From contig OX155976.1 in the NCBI GenBank assembly GCA_944548615.1, forward strand, positions 2,804,442-2,868,441: 64,000 bases of DNA, written 5' to 3'. Shown one piece after another: positions 35,571-47,283 of the stretch (the first letter of the stretch is position 1; each line of letters starts with the position of its first letter). The position numbers and the translations under genes were made by a program. Below the pieces are notes generated by a model. That model searched no databases, was not told the DNA's origin, and was given only the letters and a program-made list of their open reading frames with translations. The stretch is from Micropterix aruncella (Eukaryota; Arthropoda; Insecta; Lepidoptera; Micropterigidae).

Positions 35571-36265
35571 TCTATACTATAATAATATTATAAAGAGGTA
35601 AAGTTTGTGAGGTTGTAGGAAGTAATCTCTGGATCTACTGAACCGATTTTGAAAATTCCTTTACCAATAGAAAGCCACGTTATTTGTGAGTGTCATTAAT
35701 CCGAAAAATTAAAAGACTTTTTCGTGATAGTTGGATTTGCAAAGTAAGTCGTAGAAAAAAGGGTCTTGTAAGTCGGAGAAAAAAGGGATGTTTCTTACGA
35801 ACGCTGCTTTAACGATGAGAGATATATGATTGAGTTCTAGAGAAAAGTTGTAGAGCTTGGTAATGCCTACTAAAAAGTCAACGACAGAAGTTTTTTATAC
35901 TAAAAAAATATTTAAATCGTTAGGTCATGGTTATTGGTCATATTATCGACAATTATGAATTCGTATAAAAATAAGCAAAATTATCGTCTCAAATGTTAAA
36001 AACAAAGGACTTTTCCCTTTTACTGCATATAATTTCCCTTTTACTGCATAAATGGTTACAGAGATAAGACACTCACAAATAACGGTAATATAGTCAAATT
36101 GGCATGCAAATACATACCTACATACATATGCGGTAAAAATATAACCCTTCTTTTGGCAGTCAGGAAATAAATCATAGCACTCAGTACCTACTAATCGAAC
36201 CACACTAATAATTTCATCACAATTAAAAGTTTTACCGCCCAAAGAAGTGGGCACGGGTCAGCTAG
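35571..36265 (+). mobile_element. Non-autonomous Helitron-like element, copy 2
   Basis: TCTATACTATAATAATATTA start and GTCAGCTAG end, followed by T. The base before the start is A. No coding. Confidence 0.85.
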
Positions 36266-36282
36266 TTTATCCATAAAGATAA

Positions 36283-36560
36283 ATGTACATTTCCGGGAAT
36301 TACTCAATCAGACCTTTCATTTGACACTAAACACGATATATTAATTGTAATTTATTGACAATTGGCATTTACACAAGTAGGTATAGGTACCCTATGACAC
36401 TCGGGATGATGTAACGATTCTAACAATACCGCATATTTCTAAATCGGTTTGAGCGCTTAGAAGTTATGATGGAATAAAGAAACGAAAAACATACATAGAT
36501 GAACCCTGAACACATTACACCCCTTTTTGGTTGGGCAGTCCTGTACAAATAACGCTTTCT
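36283..36560 (+). repeat. Dispersed repeat family B, copy 3
   Basis: It shares TTACTCAATCAGACCTTTCA, AATAAAGAAACG and CCTGAACACATTACACCCC with the other copies. Confidence 0.7.
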
Positions 36561-36689
36561 TGATGTCGCTTCCCAAGTTCCAAGTTCCATATTTAATTTT
36601 TGAAGTATCGCATGGTTCCCCTATGCGTCAGATGAACCCCGAGATTCCGTAAAATACTAAAAATCCGAAAGGGGTGCGAATCTGTCATT

Positions 36690-37100
36690 TTTTCCCGAAA
36701 AAATACGCTAAATTTAACATAATGGATGTGTCGCTCGGCGTATACAACAATAAAACGCCGCCATAATGCTTGTCAAACGGACTTTCAAAGGGGTTTCGAT
36801 AAAAAAAATGCAAGGGGATGCCATATTTTAATTAAACGATTATCTAGGGGAGATTTTTCTGTAAAAAATGCTTTTTATGTTTAATGTAAAAAAATATAAA
36901 AAAACAGCATCATCTGTCAGCTGCTTCGGAAACGTCTTGACACGCAGATTAGGGATATCGAAAGAAGTTTGCAAATTGTCCGCTAGATGGCACTAATTTT
37001 AAAATAAAACGGACGGATGCGTTGCTCGCCGTATACAACAATAAAACGCCGCCATAATGCTCGTCAAACGGACTGTCAAAGGGGTTTCTATAATAAAAAG
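36690..37100. repeat. Repeat family F with internal direct repeats
   Basis: Two ~85-bp direct repeats (36721-36805 and 37018-37098) share GTATACAACAATAAAACGCC and GCCATAATGC. The sequence between them (36835-37010) matches 41619-41830, including CATCTGTCAGCTGCTT and TCCGCTAGATGGCA. Confidence 0.7.
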
Positions 37101-37298
37101 CAATGAATTACAATTTAAATACATTAATTTCGATTAATTATCGTACAAGCATGGGGTGGTTGTGTCAAAACTGTTCTACAACCACTATATGTTGTCCAAA
37201 AATCTGTTTTAAAGGCAATCATTAGAAAACCTTTTACATTCCCGAGTGACCTACAAGGTGAGTTTTTAATTAGTGACATCCTAAAAGTGAGTGAAGTG

Positions 37299-38312
37299 AC
37301 CTCGATTGCGTTTCTTCGTGAACTAAAATTGGAAATTAGTTTGTGTGAAATGTGAAATGAACGATTGTCGCTTTTTCGCGTTAAAACCACCCACCAAAGA
37401 TAAAGCATCTGAATCTAACACCGCACGAAATGTGTTCAAATTTATTTGAATGAGTATATGTTCGAGAGGTAGTTTTTATCGACGATTGTTCGTTTCATAT
37501 TCTGCTCTAACGTATTGGGTTAAAAAGAGACGATATTTGGGTTAAAAAGAGACGACCACTGTGCTCCGATCTTTAAAAATAAAAAAATATTAACATTTCA
37601 ATGTGAATTTATATATCAGTGCATAATTTATGCGAAAGCAAATTTGAAAAACGAGGTAAAGCATTCGAGTCTGCATGAACATAACACTCGCAATAAAAAT
37701 AATGTAGTAATCCACAAAGTGCGGCTTTCTTTATACCAGAGATCATATTTATATTTGGGGTTTAAATTTTTCAACTCATTGCCAGCAGAAATTAAAATAC
37801 TTCAAGAGGTTGCATTTAAGAAATGCATAAAAAGAAACTTAGCCATGCATGCTCTCTATAATTTTGATGAATTTGACAAGGCCGTCTTAGTTTTTAAAAA
37901 ATAATTTAGCTTTTATCAAATTTGTTCTGTATTTTGTCACCGTAGTTTTGATTTTATTGTAAAACTTGTTGTTTATTAACTGATTATTTTAAAATTTCTT
38001 GATTGACTATTTTTAAAACTTATTGATAGATTATTTAAAAAAGTTGTTTACATTTTTTTTTTGTTATTTGAGTCTGTAAGATTGAATTTTTATAATTGAT
38101 CCGATGGTGTCTTGCTTTTACATATAAAAAGTATATGTACACGTAATGAAGTTGTAATAACTTCTAGAAAATGTAAAATGACGTATTCCACAGTATGTAC
38201 TTTTTGGAATTAATAAAATATGACTATGACTATGACTATGACTATGACTATTGCTCTATCTCGTTCGCTTGAACTAATTTCAGTTTTAGTTCACAAAGAA
38301 ACGCAATCGGGG
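37299..38312. mobile_element. MITE family E, copy 1, interrupted by a LINE
   Basis: Terminal inverted repeats CTCGATTGCGTTTCTTCGTG and its complement CAAAGAAACGCAATCGGG. Intact relatives at 40443-40768 and 60057-60359 are ~300-325 bp. Here the element is opened at 37513-37517. Confidence 0.8.
37513..38253 (+). mobile_element. LINE 3' end inside MITE E, TSD TATTG
   Basis: Insertion 37518-38248 is flanked by TATTG at 37513-37517 and 38249-38253. It encodes an 86-residue LINE C-terminus at 37644-37904 (HEHNTRNKNNVVIHKVRL, SYLYLGFKFFNSLPAEIK) and ends in a (GACTAT)n tail. A 23-bp tandem duplicate, GGGTTAAAAAGAGACGA-type, marks its 5' edge. Confidence 0.85.
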
Positions 38313-38545
38313 ACACTATGAGCAAAAAAGCGTTTTGATGAAAAAAAATTGGCAAAACCTAAAATAAAATATTCGCGGTGCGCTATCTAGCAATAAGTAA
38401 AATATAGCGAAAAAACAATATTTGAGATGTTTTACCTGCCGCTAGATGGCGCACCGCGTTCAACTCTTTTTTTACTAATTTTCAAAATTTTGAGCGTTAA
38501 AAAAATTATTAAAAAAAGAGTTGAACGCGGTGCGCCATCTTAAAT

Positions 38546-38672
38546 TGAATTCCTTAAATTTAAACTTTGAATTCCTTATAAACTTTGAATTCCTTATGAA
38601 CTTTGAATTCATTATAAACATTGATTTAATTATAAACTTTGAATTCCCTAAATTTAAGGAATTCAATGTTTT
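38546..38672. repeat. EcoRI-site minisatellite with inverted ends
   Basis: Five to six ~18-bp units of AACTTTGAATTCCTTATA type, several with GAATTC. The first and last units form an inverted pair, TTGAATTCCTTAAATTTA and its complement. Confidence 0.85.
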
Positions 38673-39207
38673 AAGTGTTATTGTATATGCTGAAAATCGT
38701 TTAATACATCTATGTACGTACGAAAACTATACCAGCAAAGTCGCAACAAACATTAGCAACCAGTAGAGCAGATGGAGGTTACATGAATCATGAGTTACAC
38801 CTCTCATGAGAACAAGTTTAGGTCAAAGAAATGTCTCGTTCATTGGGACAAAAATGTATAACACTTTCCCTGTTTGTATAAAGGAGACACCTAGTCAGCA
38901 AAAAATAGTTAAAGAAGTGGCTGCTAAGTGATGGTAACTCTCTGTAGACAAAAAAATATTTTAAAATATTTAACTGTGTATTTGTTTTTTTAATATTTTT
39001 TATAAATATGCCGATTGAAATTATTGTAACTGTTAATCTTACAATAATTGATTATACTATGATTGATTATTTGCTATTTTGAATTATTGTTATAACTAAT
39101 TATTTGATTATGATTATAAGTCCCTGATGAATATGATGATAAACGATTTTATTGTATTTTTTATTATTTTTATTTTTATATTTCTGGTTAAATTTATTTA
39201 TTATATA
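38673..39207. other. Gene-free AT-rich stretch
   Basis: No recognised element or ORF with a motif. 39040-39200 is a run of ATTATTTGATTATGATTAT-like sequence. Confidence 0.5.
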
Positions 39208-39947
39208 CTAGCTGACCCGTGCCCACTTCGTTGGGTGGTAAAACATTTTACCTGTGATGAAATTATGAGTGTGGTTCGGTTAGTACTGAGTGCTATGATT
39301 TATTTCCTGACTGCCAAAAGAAGGGTAATATTTTTACATTTACGTAAGTATTTGCATGCCAATTTGACTATAATACCGTTATTTGTGAGTGTCTCCTTGT
39401 GAGTGTCTTATTTGTGAGCGTAATATCTCTTTAACTATTTATGCAGTAAAATGGAAATTATATGCAGTAAAAGGAAAAAGTCTTTTGTTTTAAACACTTG
39501 ATACGATAAATTTACTTATTTTGATAAGAATTCATAATTGTTGATAATATGACCAATAAACATGACCTAACGATTTAAATTATTTTTTAAATATAAAATA
39601 CTACTTTTTGTAACTTAAATATAAAAGTTAGACATATGCTGTCGCTGACTATTTTGTAGGCATTATCAAGCTCTAAAACTTTTCAATAGAAATTAATTAT
39701 ATATCTCTCATCGTTAAGGCAGCGTTAGTTAGAAAAGTATTCTTTCGACCGCTTATTCTCCGACTTACTTTGCAAATCCGACTACCACGAGAAAGTCTTT
39801 TCATTTTTCAGATTAATATATAGCCTATGACACTCACAAATTATGTGGCTTTCTATTGGAGAAATAATTTTTAAAATCGGTTTAGTAGATCCAGAGATTA
39901 CTTCCTACAACGTCACAAACTTTACCTCTTTATAATATTAGTATAGA
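39208..39947 (-). mobile_element. Non-autonomous Helitron-like element, copy 3
   Basis: Minus-strand copy: CTAG end at 39208-39211 and the complement of TCTATACTAATATTATAAAG at 39928-39947. The flanking bases give the A/T target. About 90% like copy 1. Confidence 0.85.
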
Positions 39948-39997
39948 TTTTGCATATTATTATTATTTGATTATGGTTATTTAAACTGATTATCCAA

Positions 39998-39999
<2 letters not shown>

Positions 40000-40028
<29 letters not shown>

Positions 40029-40340
40029 GTAATTCAAGAATAATTTAAAACAATTTTATCTTAGGAACTATGCATTAAATATTTTAAACATTGAATAAAT
40101 AGCAGAAAATGAATACATAGCAAAGTCCAGTGACAACGCCACCTAACTAGGCCGGGACCTGTTCTAAGGTGAACGTTTAATTTTGTGCGTCCTTGTTCAT
40201 AATTGTGATTATTACAGAAAACAAAATATTTTTGTAACAAAAAAAATAAAAATGAAAAAAATTAAATTGTCGTAATAAAATAATTATTTGATCACAAAAG
40301 AATAAACATGCAACAACTACCTTAAAAACTAATAACTACA
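40000..40340 (-). repeat. LINE 3' UTR relic
   Basis: TTATTTATTTATTTATTTA tail complement at 40005 followed by the GCCACCTAACTAGGCCGGGACCTG block shared with 23990, 47130 and 48075. No coding part. Confidence 0.55.
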
Positions 40341-40442
40341 ATGTTTTTGTTTTTTTCGTATTCCGTACTTTAAAATTTAATTTCTTTATTTGTGATTTTG
40401 TTTTTATAACTCTTTTATATTAATCAATGTATCTACACTGTG

Positions 40443-40768
40443 GGCTCGATTGCGGGCTCACTGCGAAATTTGAATTTGATTGCGTTTCTCTTGAACTACG
40501 AGTAAACTCGAAAATTAGTTCGTGTGAACGAGACAAAGCAGTACGTCAGAGCGAAATGTGAAATGAACGGTTGTGGAAAACTACCCACCGAAGTTAAAAC
40601 AGCTAAACCTAACACCGCAAGAAATGCATTCAAACTTATTCGGGCGTCTATAAGTTCAACAGGTAGTTTTGGTGCGGGAAATCGACTATAGTTCATTTCA
40701 CGTATTGCTCTGTCTCGATCAGATGAACTAAGTTTCTATTTTGGTTCACGAAGAAACGCAATCGAGCC
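40443..40768. mobile_element. MITE family E, copy 2
   Basis: Ends GGCTCGATTGCG and CGCAATCGAGCC. The left end carries an extra ~35 bp relative to the other copies. The interior includes CACCGCAAGAAATGCATTC shared with copy 1. Confidence 0.85.
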
Positions 40769-40924
40769 GTTTATAGAATGTCCGCCCAAGCACAACTTCT
40801 GCTTAGGTAGGCGACATCGGTCAATGAACATCATCTTATAAGAGTTTAATTTTTGATATGGTTTAATAATTTAGTTTAATATTTTATGTAATGTTTTTAA
40901 TTGTAAATTGTATTTTATTATGAA

Positions 40925-41575
40925 CTAGATGACCTGATGAACTTCGTACCACCTAAAATTGATTTGGTTGTAACTCTTCATAAACGTTTATTGATCCTAA
41001 TCAACCTTCCAAATCCAATTCATTGAAATCTATAATATGACCGAATCATGTACGGTTTGAGTTTTTCGACTTTTTCGGCTTTTTCAACTTTTCCGACTTT
41101 TTCGACTTCTTTGCATTTTTCGACTTTTCGGACTTTTTTGACTTTTTCGACTTTTTCGACTTTTCGACTTTTTCGACTTTTTCGACTTTTTCGACTTTTC
41201 CGACTTTTTCGACTTCTTCGACTTTTTCGATTTTTTCGACTTTTTTGACTTTTTCGACTCTTGACTTTTTCGACTTTTCGACTTATTGAAATTTTACACA
41301 ATCGCACGGAATGAATAACAGTTATGGATGGCGCAGCTGTCAAAGAATAGGATCGCCGCGAACGCCATCTATTGAAAGTGGCCCGTTTCCCAAAATGACC
41401 AATTTCGATTTTTTCGATTTTCAGTTGTTTCTTTGAGTTTTTCCTAAATATTTTTTTTGTAAACCACCCTGAATCAAGGCAAACAAAACAAAAAAATAAT
41501 AATTCAAATCGGTCCAGTCATTTTCGAGATCCTGCGAGACTAACGCACGGCGATTCATTTTTATATATAAGATTG
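40925..41575. mobile_element. Dispersed element containing a 9-bp minisatellite
   Basis: Starts near CTAGATGACCTGATGAACTTCGT and ends near TTTTATATATAAGAT, ends that suggest a transposable element of unknown type. The centre (41055-41285) is about 25 units of TTTTTCGAC. Confidence 0.55.
41055..41285. repeat. (TTTTTCGAC)n minisatellite
   Basis: Slightly diverged 9-bp units with some 8-bp slips. Translation gives Phe-Ser-Thr or Lys-Val-Glu repeats in the two directions, which explains the long ORFs here. Confidence 0.95.
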
Positions 41576-41609
41576 CTTTATAAATAAATAAATTAATAAA
41601 TAATTCATT

Positions 41610-41830
41610 TATAAACGATGATTCGAGGGAGAATTTGTGTAAAAAGTGTTTTTATGTACAATTTGAAAAAAAAATGTATTTGCTCATTTGCACATATTGC
41701 AAATATTGTCATCTGTCAGCTGCTTTTCAAACATCTTGACGCGCGGATTCGCGAACGTCGAAAGAAGTTTACAAGTCGTCCGCTAGATGGCAGTTATTTT
41801 AAAATTAAACGAACGTGTTTCATTCGATGG
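41610..41830. repeat. Repeat family F, copy 2
   Basis: Aligned with 36835-37010: GTGTTTTTATGTACAATTTG-type start, CATCTGTCAGCTGCTTTTC, ATCTTGACGCGCGGATTCG, GTCCGCTAGATGGCAG. Confidence 0.65.
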
Positions 41831-42805
41831 AAACTCTCTCGAGAGAGGAAAATGGGCCAATTGCCACAGCAGAGATCAGCATTCTCAAGGGCCATAGAAA
41901 ATGCTCGCAAGAGCGCCCGTTCACTGGTGATTATAATGGGGGCACCTCCCCCCGATGGGGGCATATCCCCCACTACCACAGTCGTATTTGTCACACGTTT
42001 TAAAGCGAATTTACCGCGAAATTAATGCATTATTAATAAAAAATCTGAATTTTAGAATGATATATAAATATAAAATTTATTGGTTGTGAAGAAAATATGA
42101 ACTTTTCGTGATTTTAATAAAAATCGTGGTGTAACGCCCTCTATTGTACGTGCTCGAGTACCAAGAGTTCGAAAGGAAATCAGGGCAGCGTTGCCAATCA
42201 GACTTGATTATATTAAACTTAACAATATATATTTTTTATTCAGAATACATGGTATGCATTTAATTAAAATCCAATTAAAATATAAAATTACACAACATTT
42301 ACTTCAACATGGTAGAAATGAGGTGGAAAAGGCAATAAGTCATATTTTAAAGTAAAGGTCTGCATTATTATTATTATTGTCATACATTGCACTACACTTT
42401 ATATTTTAATACTATTTATTTATTTGTTCTACAAACTTCATATTACGACATTTTATATTAATGTTTATTTCAATGACCATGCTATATCAATATTTTAAAT
42501 ATAATTATAAGTTTAATTTGAATTCGCTTATCTATTTTATATTTTATCATATTTTGTATTTTTCATTTGAATATTATGTGCACATAAATAAATCTTTGCC
42601 ATACATAGAGTTTTCCTTGGTACGGGCTATGGCCTAGTTAGGCAGATTCTGCAACTAATACGATTGTAAATTTATGTTTTTGAATGAATAAAATTATTAT
42701 TATTATTATTATTATTAATGGATAATATGTAAAATTGGTATTCGTGAACACCTGGCTGGTTTGATACTTGACTACACCAATAACCACTCCTACGTAAGAG
42801 CGTTG
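41831..42805. other. Gene-free stretch
   Basis: AT-rich with an inverted LINE 3' relic at 42590-42710 (CGGGCTATGGCCTAGTTAGGC, then ATTATTATTATT repeat). No gene recognised. Confidence 0.5.
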
Positions 42806-43140
42806 ATATACAGGGTGAGTTTTTATCAACCGGCATGCTTTAAGGGGGTGAATCAGAACGAGCAACTGAACAACTTTTGATTAAAAAAAACGGGAAATAA
42901 AAAACATTTTCGATTTTTTTCAACTTAAAAATTTGAAGAACTTGACTGTTAAATAAACGTTTGACAAGCGTTTGAGCGCGTTGCGCCATCTATCGGTAGG
43001 TAAAATATCGCTAATAAACGATATTAGCGATTTTTTACTTACCGCTAAATAGCACATCGTGCTCAGCAATTTTTAGACTATTAAAAAAATTACTAAAGAA
43101 GCTTTTAAAAAAAGTTACCTACAATCAAGAACTTTAGCAT
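42806..43140 (+). mobile_element. Repeat family D, copy with palindromic core
   Basis: Begins ATACAGGGTGAGTTTTTATC. The core at 42970-43070 is an imperfect palindrome, TGCGCCATCTATCGGTAGGT on the left and ACTTACCGCTAAATAGCACA on the right, around CGCTAATAAACGATATTAGCG. Complementary tail sequence recurs near 57090-57160. Confidence 0.7.
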
Positions 43141-43179
43141 TCATATGAAGTTCATTTGTGGGATGGCGATATGGTCTGC

Positions 43180-43720
43180 TGTGGACAATTTTTAGTATCA
43201 ATTACTGCAATAGCTCTATCAGGATCTTAGAACATATACCCCAGTAAATTATGCCATAAGTAAGAAGCGATTTATATAAAGTATAATAGTATAATAAACG
43301 ATTTTTAGCGTTTAGGGATCCAGACTATAACCCAGTTCTTTGAAAACGTGTCCGATGATTCGCAATTTCGTAGCCAGGTTATGTATATACGAGTCCCAAA
43401 GGAGGAAGCAATCTAGTAGAGTGATGATATCTAGATATTTCCAAGATATTTCTAGTTGCAGAGGCTGATATTTGCAAGACTCGAACCCTAAGCCGTCGAA
43501 ACCTAGAACTTTAATGGTTTTTATAGTAGTGGGTTGACTCCTGGTGTTTATATTGAATGGCATGTATTTGGATTTGCCTACGTTTATCGTTAGCATTGAG
43601 ATTCCTAGCCAATTTCTAACAATTTCCATGCCCTCGATTGCTTTCTCAAATGTGTTATCCCAGTTTGAGCCTTTGAACAGTATCATCATATGTGATTTTA
43701 CCTACTGGTAACTGACGAGG
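43180..43720 (-). pseudogene. LINE reverse transcriptase thumb fragment
   Basis: The minus strand (43312-43689) reads GSNWDNTFEKAIEGMEIVRN, WLGISMLTINVGKSKYMPF, the same region as residues after YADD in the LINE at 48752-49954 (SSWEKVYNSTNIAM..., LTLNVCKTKYIPFS). A dead copy of a related element; the coding continues broken to ~43180. Confidence 0.8.
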
Positions 43721-44389
43721 AATAAAATGGGTCTTGAAACGCTCTGCTGTGGGACACCACACGTGAGGTGTCGCCTATCATTCTGGCGGCTCTGGATGGT
43801 GATACTTTGTACCCTTATTATATTTTGAACACATAGATAGATACTTTTTAATGTGTACCCATAGATAATATTGGAAGGGCACCTGATCGCTCTTTCTGAT
43901 GGTGTGCGAAAACCAGGCTTCCAATCTTACGTCGATTTTTCCTCAGCGAAAAAGAGAGTTTTTCCTCAGCGGACAATTTATTAACTATTTAATTAATGTA
44001 TACAGAGACGCTCACCGTCGAGTGAAGTAGTGTGATTGAGAGTGATTTTTAAAACATGGAAAATTGCGGTTTATAAATCCAACATTTTGTCGTTGAAATC
44101 GTTCGGAATGACGTCAGAATATTTGTATTCTTTCAATCCCACGGTTGTCCGTGGGATTGAAAGAAAGGTTTGATAAAAATGCTTACGTCGAAAAACGCAT
44201 TTACAAATCCTGGTTACCTATGCTGTTTAATGATGTCAGACATAATTCATGTGAGAAATGTTACACGTGTAAATTAATAGTAGTCGTTAAATTATATGTG
44301 TTGCTAACCGTTACAATAACTAACAAATAAATCATTTAATACTTTTGTAGTCCATTCCCATACTACTCAGTTTGCACAATAATATATAT

Positions 44390-45370
44390 TTCTATTTCAA
44401 TTTCAATTTCAATTTATTTCCAAAAAAATCTTAACAGATTGTAGAAACTTAATATCTAGGTACATTTAAATTACAGTCTATTAGTCCATTTTTACAAAAT
44501 CTAAATTTATCACCACGTACATACAGTTCAAACGTACTTCATTATTGCTTTCAGGACATCAAAATCATTTTTAAGATGTATTTACTAAAACCACAAATTA
44601 AAATAATCAAGAAATTAAAATCAGAAAAAGTCAGAATAATTAAAAAATGCTACTTAAAATTGTCAAAAATATGGCCAAAAAATTTTAAATCATCTAAAAT
44701 TAACAAACTCATCCATCCAATAAAAAGCTTTGTCCAATAAGAATTCTTTAAGTAATTTTTTGTTTAAGCTTTCCACTTGAATTGTTTTTAAACTTTCCGG
44801 TAGTAATATAGCCCGGAGTATTTTGTGTCTTACCTTGCTGTGTTTAGTTTAGTACATGGTATAAAAATGTTTAATTTATTTCTCGTATTTGTAGTATGTT
44901 TATCTGAAAACTTTTTATAATGTGTTTCTTTAATCTTAAAAAACTTAGTCAGTAACTTGAAGAGATAGAGTGAGCTTAAAGTGAGGATTCTTAGCATTTT
45001 AAAAATGGGTCGACACGACTCTTCCCTTTTCACATTTGCAACTATTCGCACTGCTCTCTTTTGGAGTATAAATATGGGTTCCCTATGACAAGCATAACAA
45101 TTTCCCCAGATTGTAATGGCATAACTTAGGATAGCTTCAATATAGTGGATATAAAGATTTCTGTTTGCAATTCATCCAACGACCTTCTTACAATACTCGA
45201 AGCATAACATACCCGACTTAACCTACATTCGAGGTTTTCACAGTGAAAGTTCCATTTTAAAAGTTCGTCGACATGAACACCTAAAAATCTAGTACAAGGT
45301 GATACGAAGTCAAACGCCCTTGCAAGGTCTTGGAAAGCTCCTAGACACATCTCATTTATCCACCGATTGG
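44390..45370 (-). mobile_element. LINE 3' end with RT fragment
   Basis: The minus strand reads AFDFVSPCTRFLGVHVDELL, KWNFHCENLECRLSRVCYA (45126-45350), then NVKREESCRPIFKMLRILTL, SLYLFKL (44830-45051) after frameshifts, then a 3' UTR. A different, more diverged LINE than its neighbours. Confidence 0.65.
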
Positions 45371-45954
45371 ACTATACATTCTGTTAGAGCAGTTATTGCT
45401 TCAGTTGTGCCTAGTACTTCCCTGACGCCGAGCTGATTATCTGAGAGTATTTTATCCGAACTGAGTCTCGCCTTTGCCACGTGCTTGAAGATTTGGAGTT
45501 CGTGTTTGAATTGGAGATTGGTCGATAGGTCTATGCTTCAAAATGCTATGATAAAATCTAAATATTTATTTCTGTATTTTTCTTTTATTGCATGCGTTTG
45601 GCAGCACCGTTTTCAAGACGCCCGCCTTAGATTCAAATAGTTCGACTTTAGATTTAGGCGGCTGCGAACGGCTTCCTGACCATGTAAAATGATTCCAATA
45701 CGAAAAAATATATTACCGTTCAATTTTATTATAGAAAATACAAAAAATAATAACGAATCGCGCTCGTAATATCGACGATTTTATTTTTGGCGCTTTTGAT
45801 TTGATTTTGTGATTTGTGTCAATTTTGAGATTATTTGTGTCGTGTTTTGTTATCGAAAATATGGCCGGCAGATGGCTGTGGTGTGTTGTTGTTTTTTTGA
45901 GGCTGCTTTTCGGGGCTTCGGACCTTTGTTACGCTCAGTAAGCTACTTTTTAAT
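45371..45954. other. Gene-free stretch
   Basis: It may start with upstream remnants of the LINE at 44390-45370. Otherwise no recognised feature. Confidence 0.4.
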
Positions 45955-46175
45955 AAGTTTTTACATGACTGTCAAAAAAAAAAGGAATGTATGTTTTCCG
46001 TTTCTTTATTCCACCACAACTTCTAAACACTTGAACGGATTTAGAAAAAGTTGATATTGTTAGAATCGATATGTCATCCCGATTGTCGGCTACAATAATT
46101 GTCCAAATATCAAGCAAGTAGTTGGCTAAATGTCCAAATGTACAAACGTTCAAATGTCAATAAATTAACTTAAAT
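45955..46175 (-). repeat. Dispersed repeat family B, inverted copy
   Basis: The complement contains AAAGAAACGGAAAACATACA and GACATTTGAACGTTTGTAC, matching the right part of family B. Confidence 0.65.
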
Positions 46176-46231
46176 ATATAGTGTTTAGTGTCACCAATCA
46201 GCCAATCGATTATGCATTCTGACTGACGAGG

Positions 46232-46872
46232 TTTGTCGACTACAGCGGGCGAGCCCGTCATCCCAGGAAGTTTTAACGATTAGTCGTTCTCTAACGATTA
46301 ATCTCCCTGGAGTGAGCGCTTGAGACTTGGACAAAACAGTCCACCGTCTAGCTCCGCCACAAAGCCGTAAGAGGCCAACGCCTTAACCGCGAGATAACCA
46401 GGAATGTTACCCGGCGGGCTTACACTCACGCCCTTACTTCCAATTGTGACCAGATTACTCCAGTCTCTCGATTGGTTACGAGTTCAAGGTCGCTTGCGCG
46501 GTCCTCTCCCTTACGAAGCGGTGAAACGGTGTATACCGAATCTATCGCGGACCACAGCGTCCTTTGCCCGGCTGTTCACCCAGGATCGGATAGTCGATAG
46601 TCGTTTCACCGCTACATAAGGGAGAGGACCGCGCAAGCGGCCTCGAACCAGTAACCAGTCGAAAGACTGGAGTAATCTGATTGAAACTGGTAGTAAGGGC
46701 GTGAGTGGTGTTCTGCTGGGTGACTTACCTGTAAGGCGTTGGCTTCTTGTGGGCGAGTGGCGTAACTAGGCCGCGGACTGTTTTGTCCTGTCTTCTGCGC
46801 TCACCCCAAAGGGAGAAAGAACGATTAATATCGTTAAAACTCCCTGAGGTGCAGGGTTCGCCCGTTGTAGTC
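46232..46872. repeat. Family C fold-back copy with ~300-bp arms
   Basis: Left arm 46232-46527 and right arm 46605-46872 are inverted copies of each other at roughly 85-90% identity, both containing AGGCCAACGCCTTA-type and CTTGCGCGGTCCTCTCCCTT blocks. The loop is ~77 bp. Transcription through it would give a long hairpin RNA. Confidence 0.8.
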
Positions 46873-47009
46873 GACAGCTCTAGTTATAGCTTTCAGCATC
46901 TAATTCCGTATATAATCAGCGCTATGATTAATGAGTTCATGCGAAAAGCGTTTATTAATAAAAGGTATTCAATTATGGTGGTAACCAAATATTTTGATTT
47001 ATTGATTTA

Positions 47010-47230
47010 TTTATTTATTTATTTATTAAAGGTAAAGCACAAAATATAATTTCCTGCAGCATTACAAAAAAAGGGTTTGGACCAGTAGCGAGAAATAGAG
47101 CACACTGCAGTATTTCGGTCACTACGTCAACACCGCCTAACTAGGCCTAGGCCTGTACTAATGCAGGTGTACCAGGAAATATTTTACCTGTGCACACAAA
47201 AAAAATAAAAAAATTAACAACTAAACTTAA
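47010..47230 (-). repeat. LINE 3' UTR relic
   Basis: TTATTTATTTATTTATTTA run at 47013 followed by CACCGCCTAACTAGGCCTAGGCCTGTACT, shared with 23990 and 40130. Confidence 0.55.
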
Positions 47231-47283
47231 AAATTAAACATGTTAAAAAGAAAAATTAAAATATCATCAAGAAGTATTTGAAA

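Larger units (their letters stand above)
37256..38545. mobile_element. Three-level nest: family D host element
   Basis: Family D left end at 37256-37298 (AAGGTGAGTTTTTAATTAGTG) and body at 38313-38545. The body ends in a perfect 30-bp inverted repeat, arms 38444-38473 and 38511-38540, each carrying AGATGGCGCACCGCG. MITE E and then a LINE sit inside. Confidence 0.6.

Noticed and set aside
38475..38766. Phe-Glu-Phe-rich ORFs on both strands
   Set aside because: Translation of the GAATTC minisatellite and its flanking inverted repeat.
41020..41343. Lys-Val-Glu repeat protein on the minus strand
   Set aside because: Translation of the 9-bp minisatellite; no start context or flanking domain.
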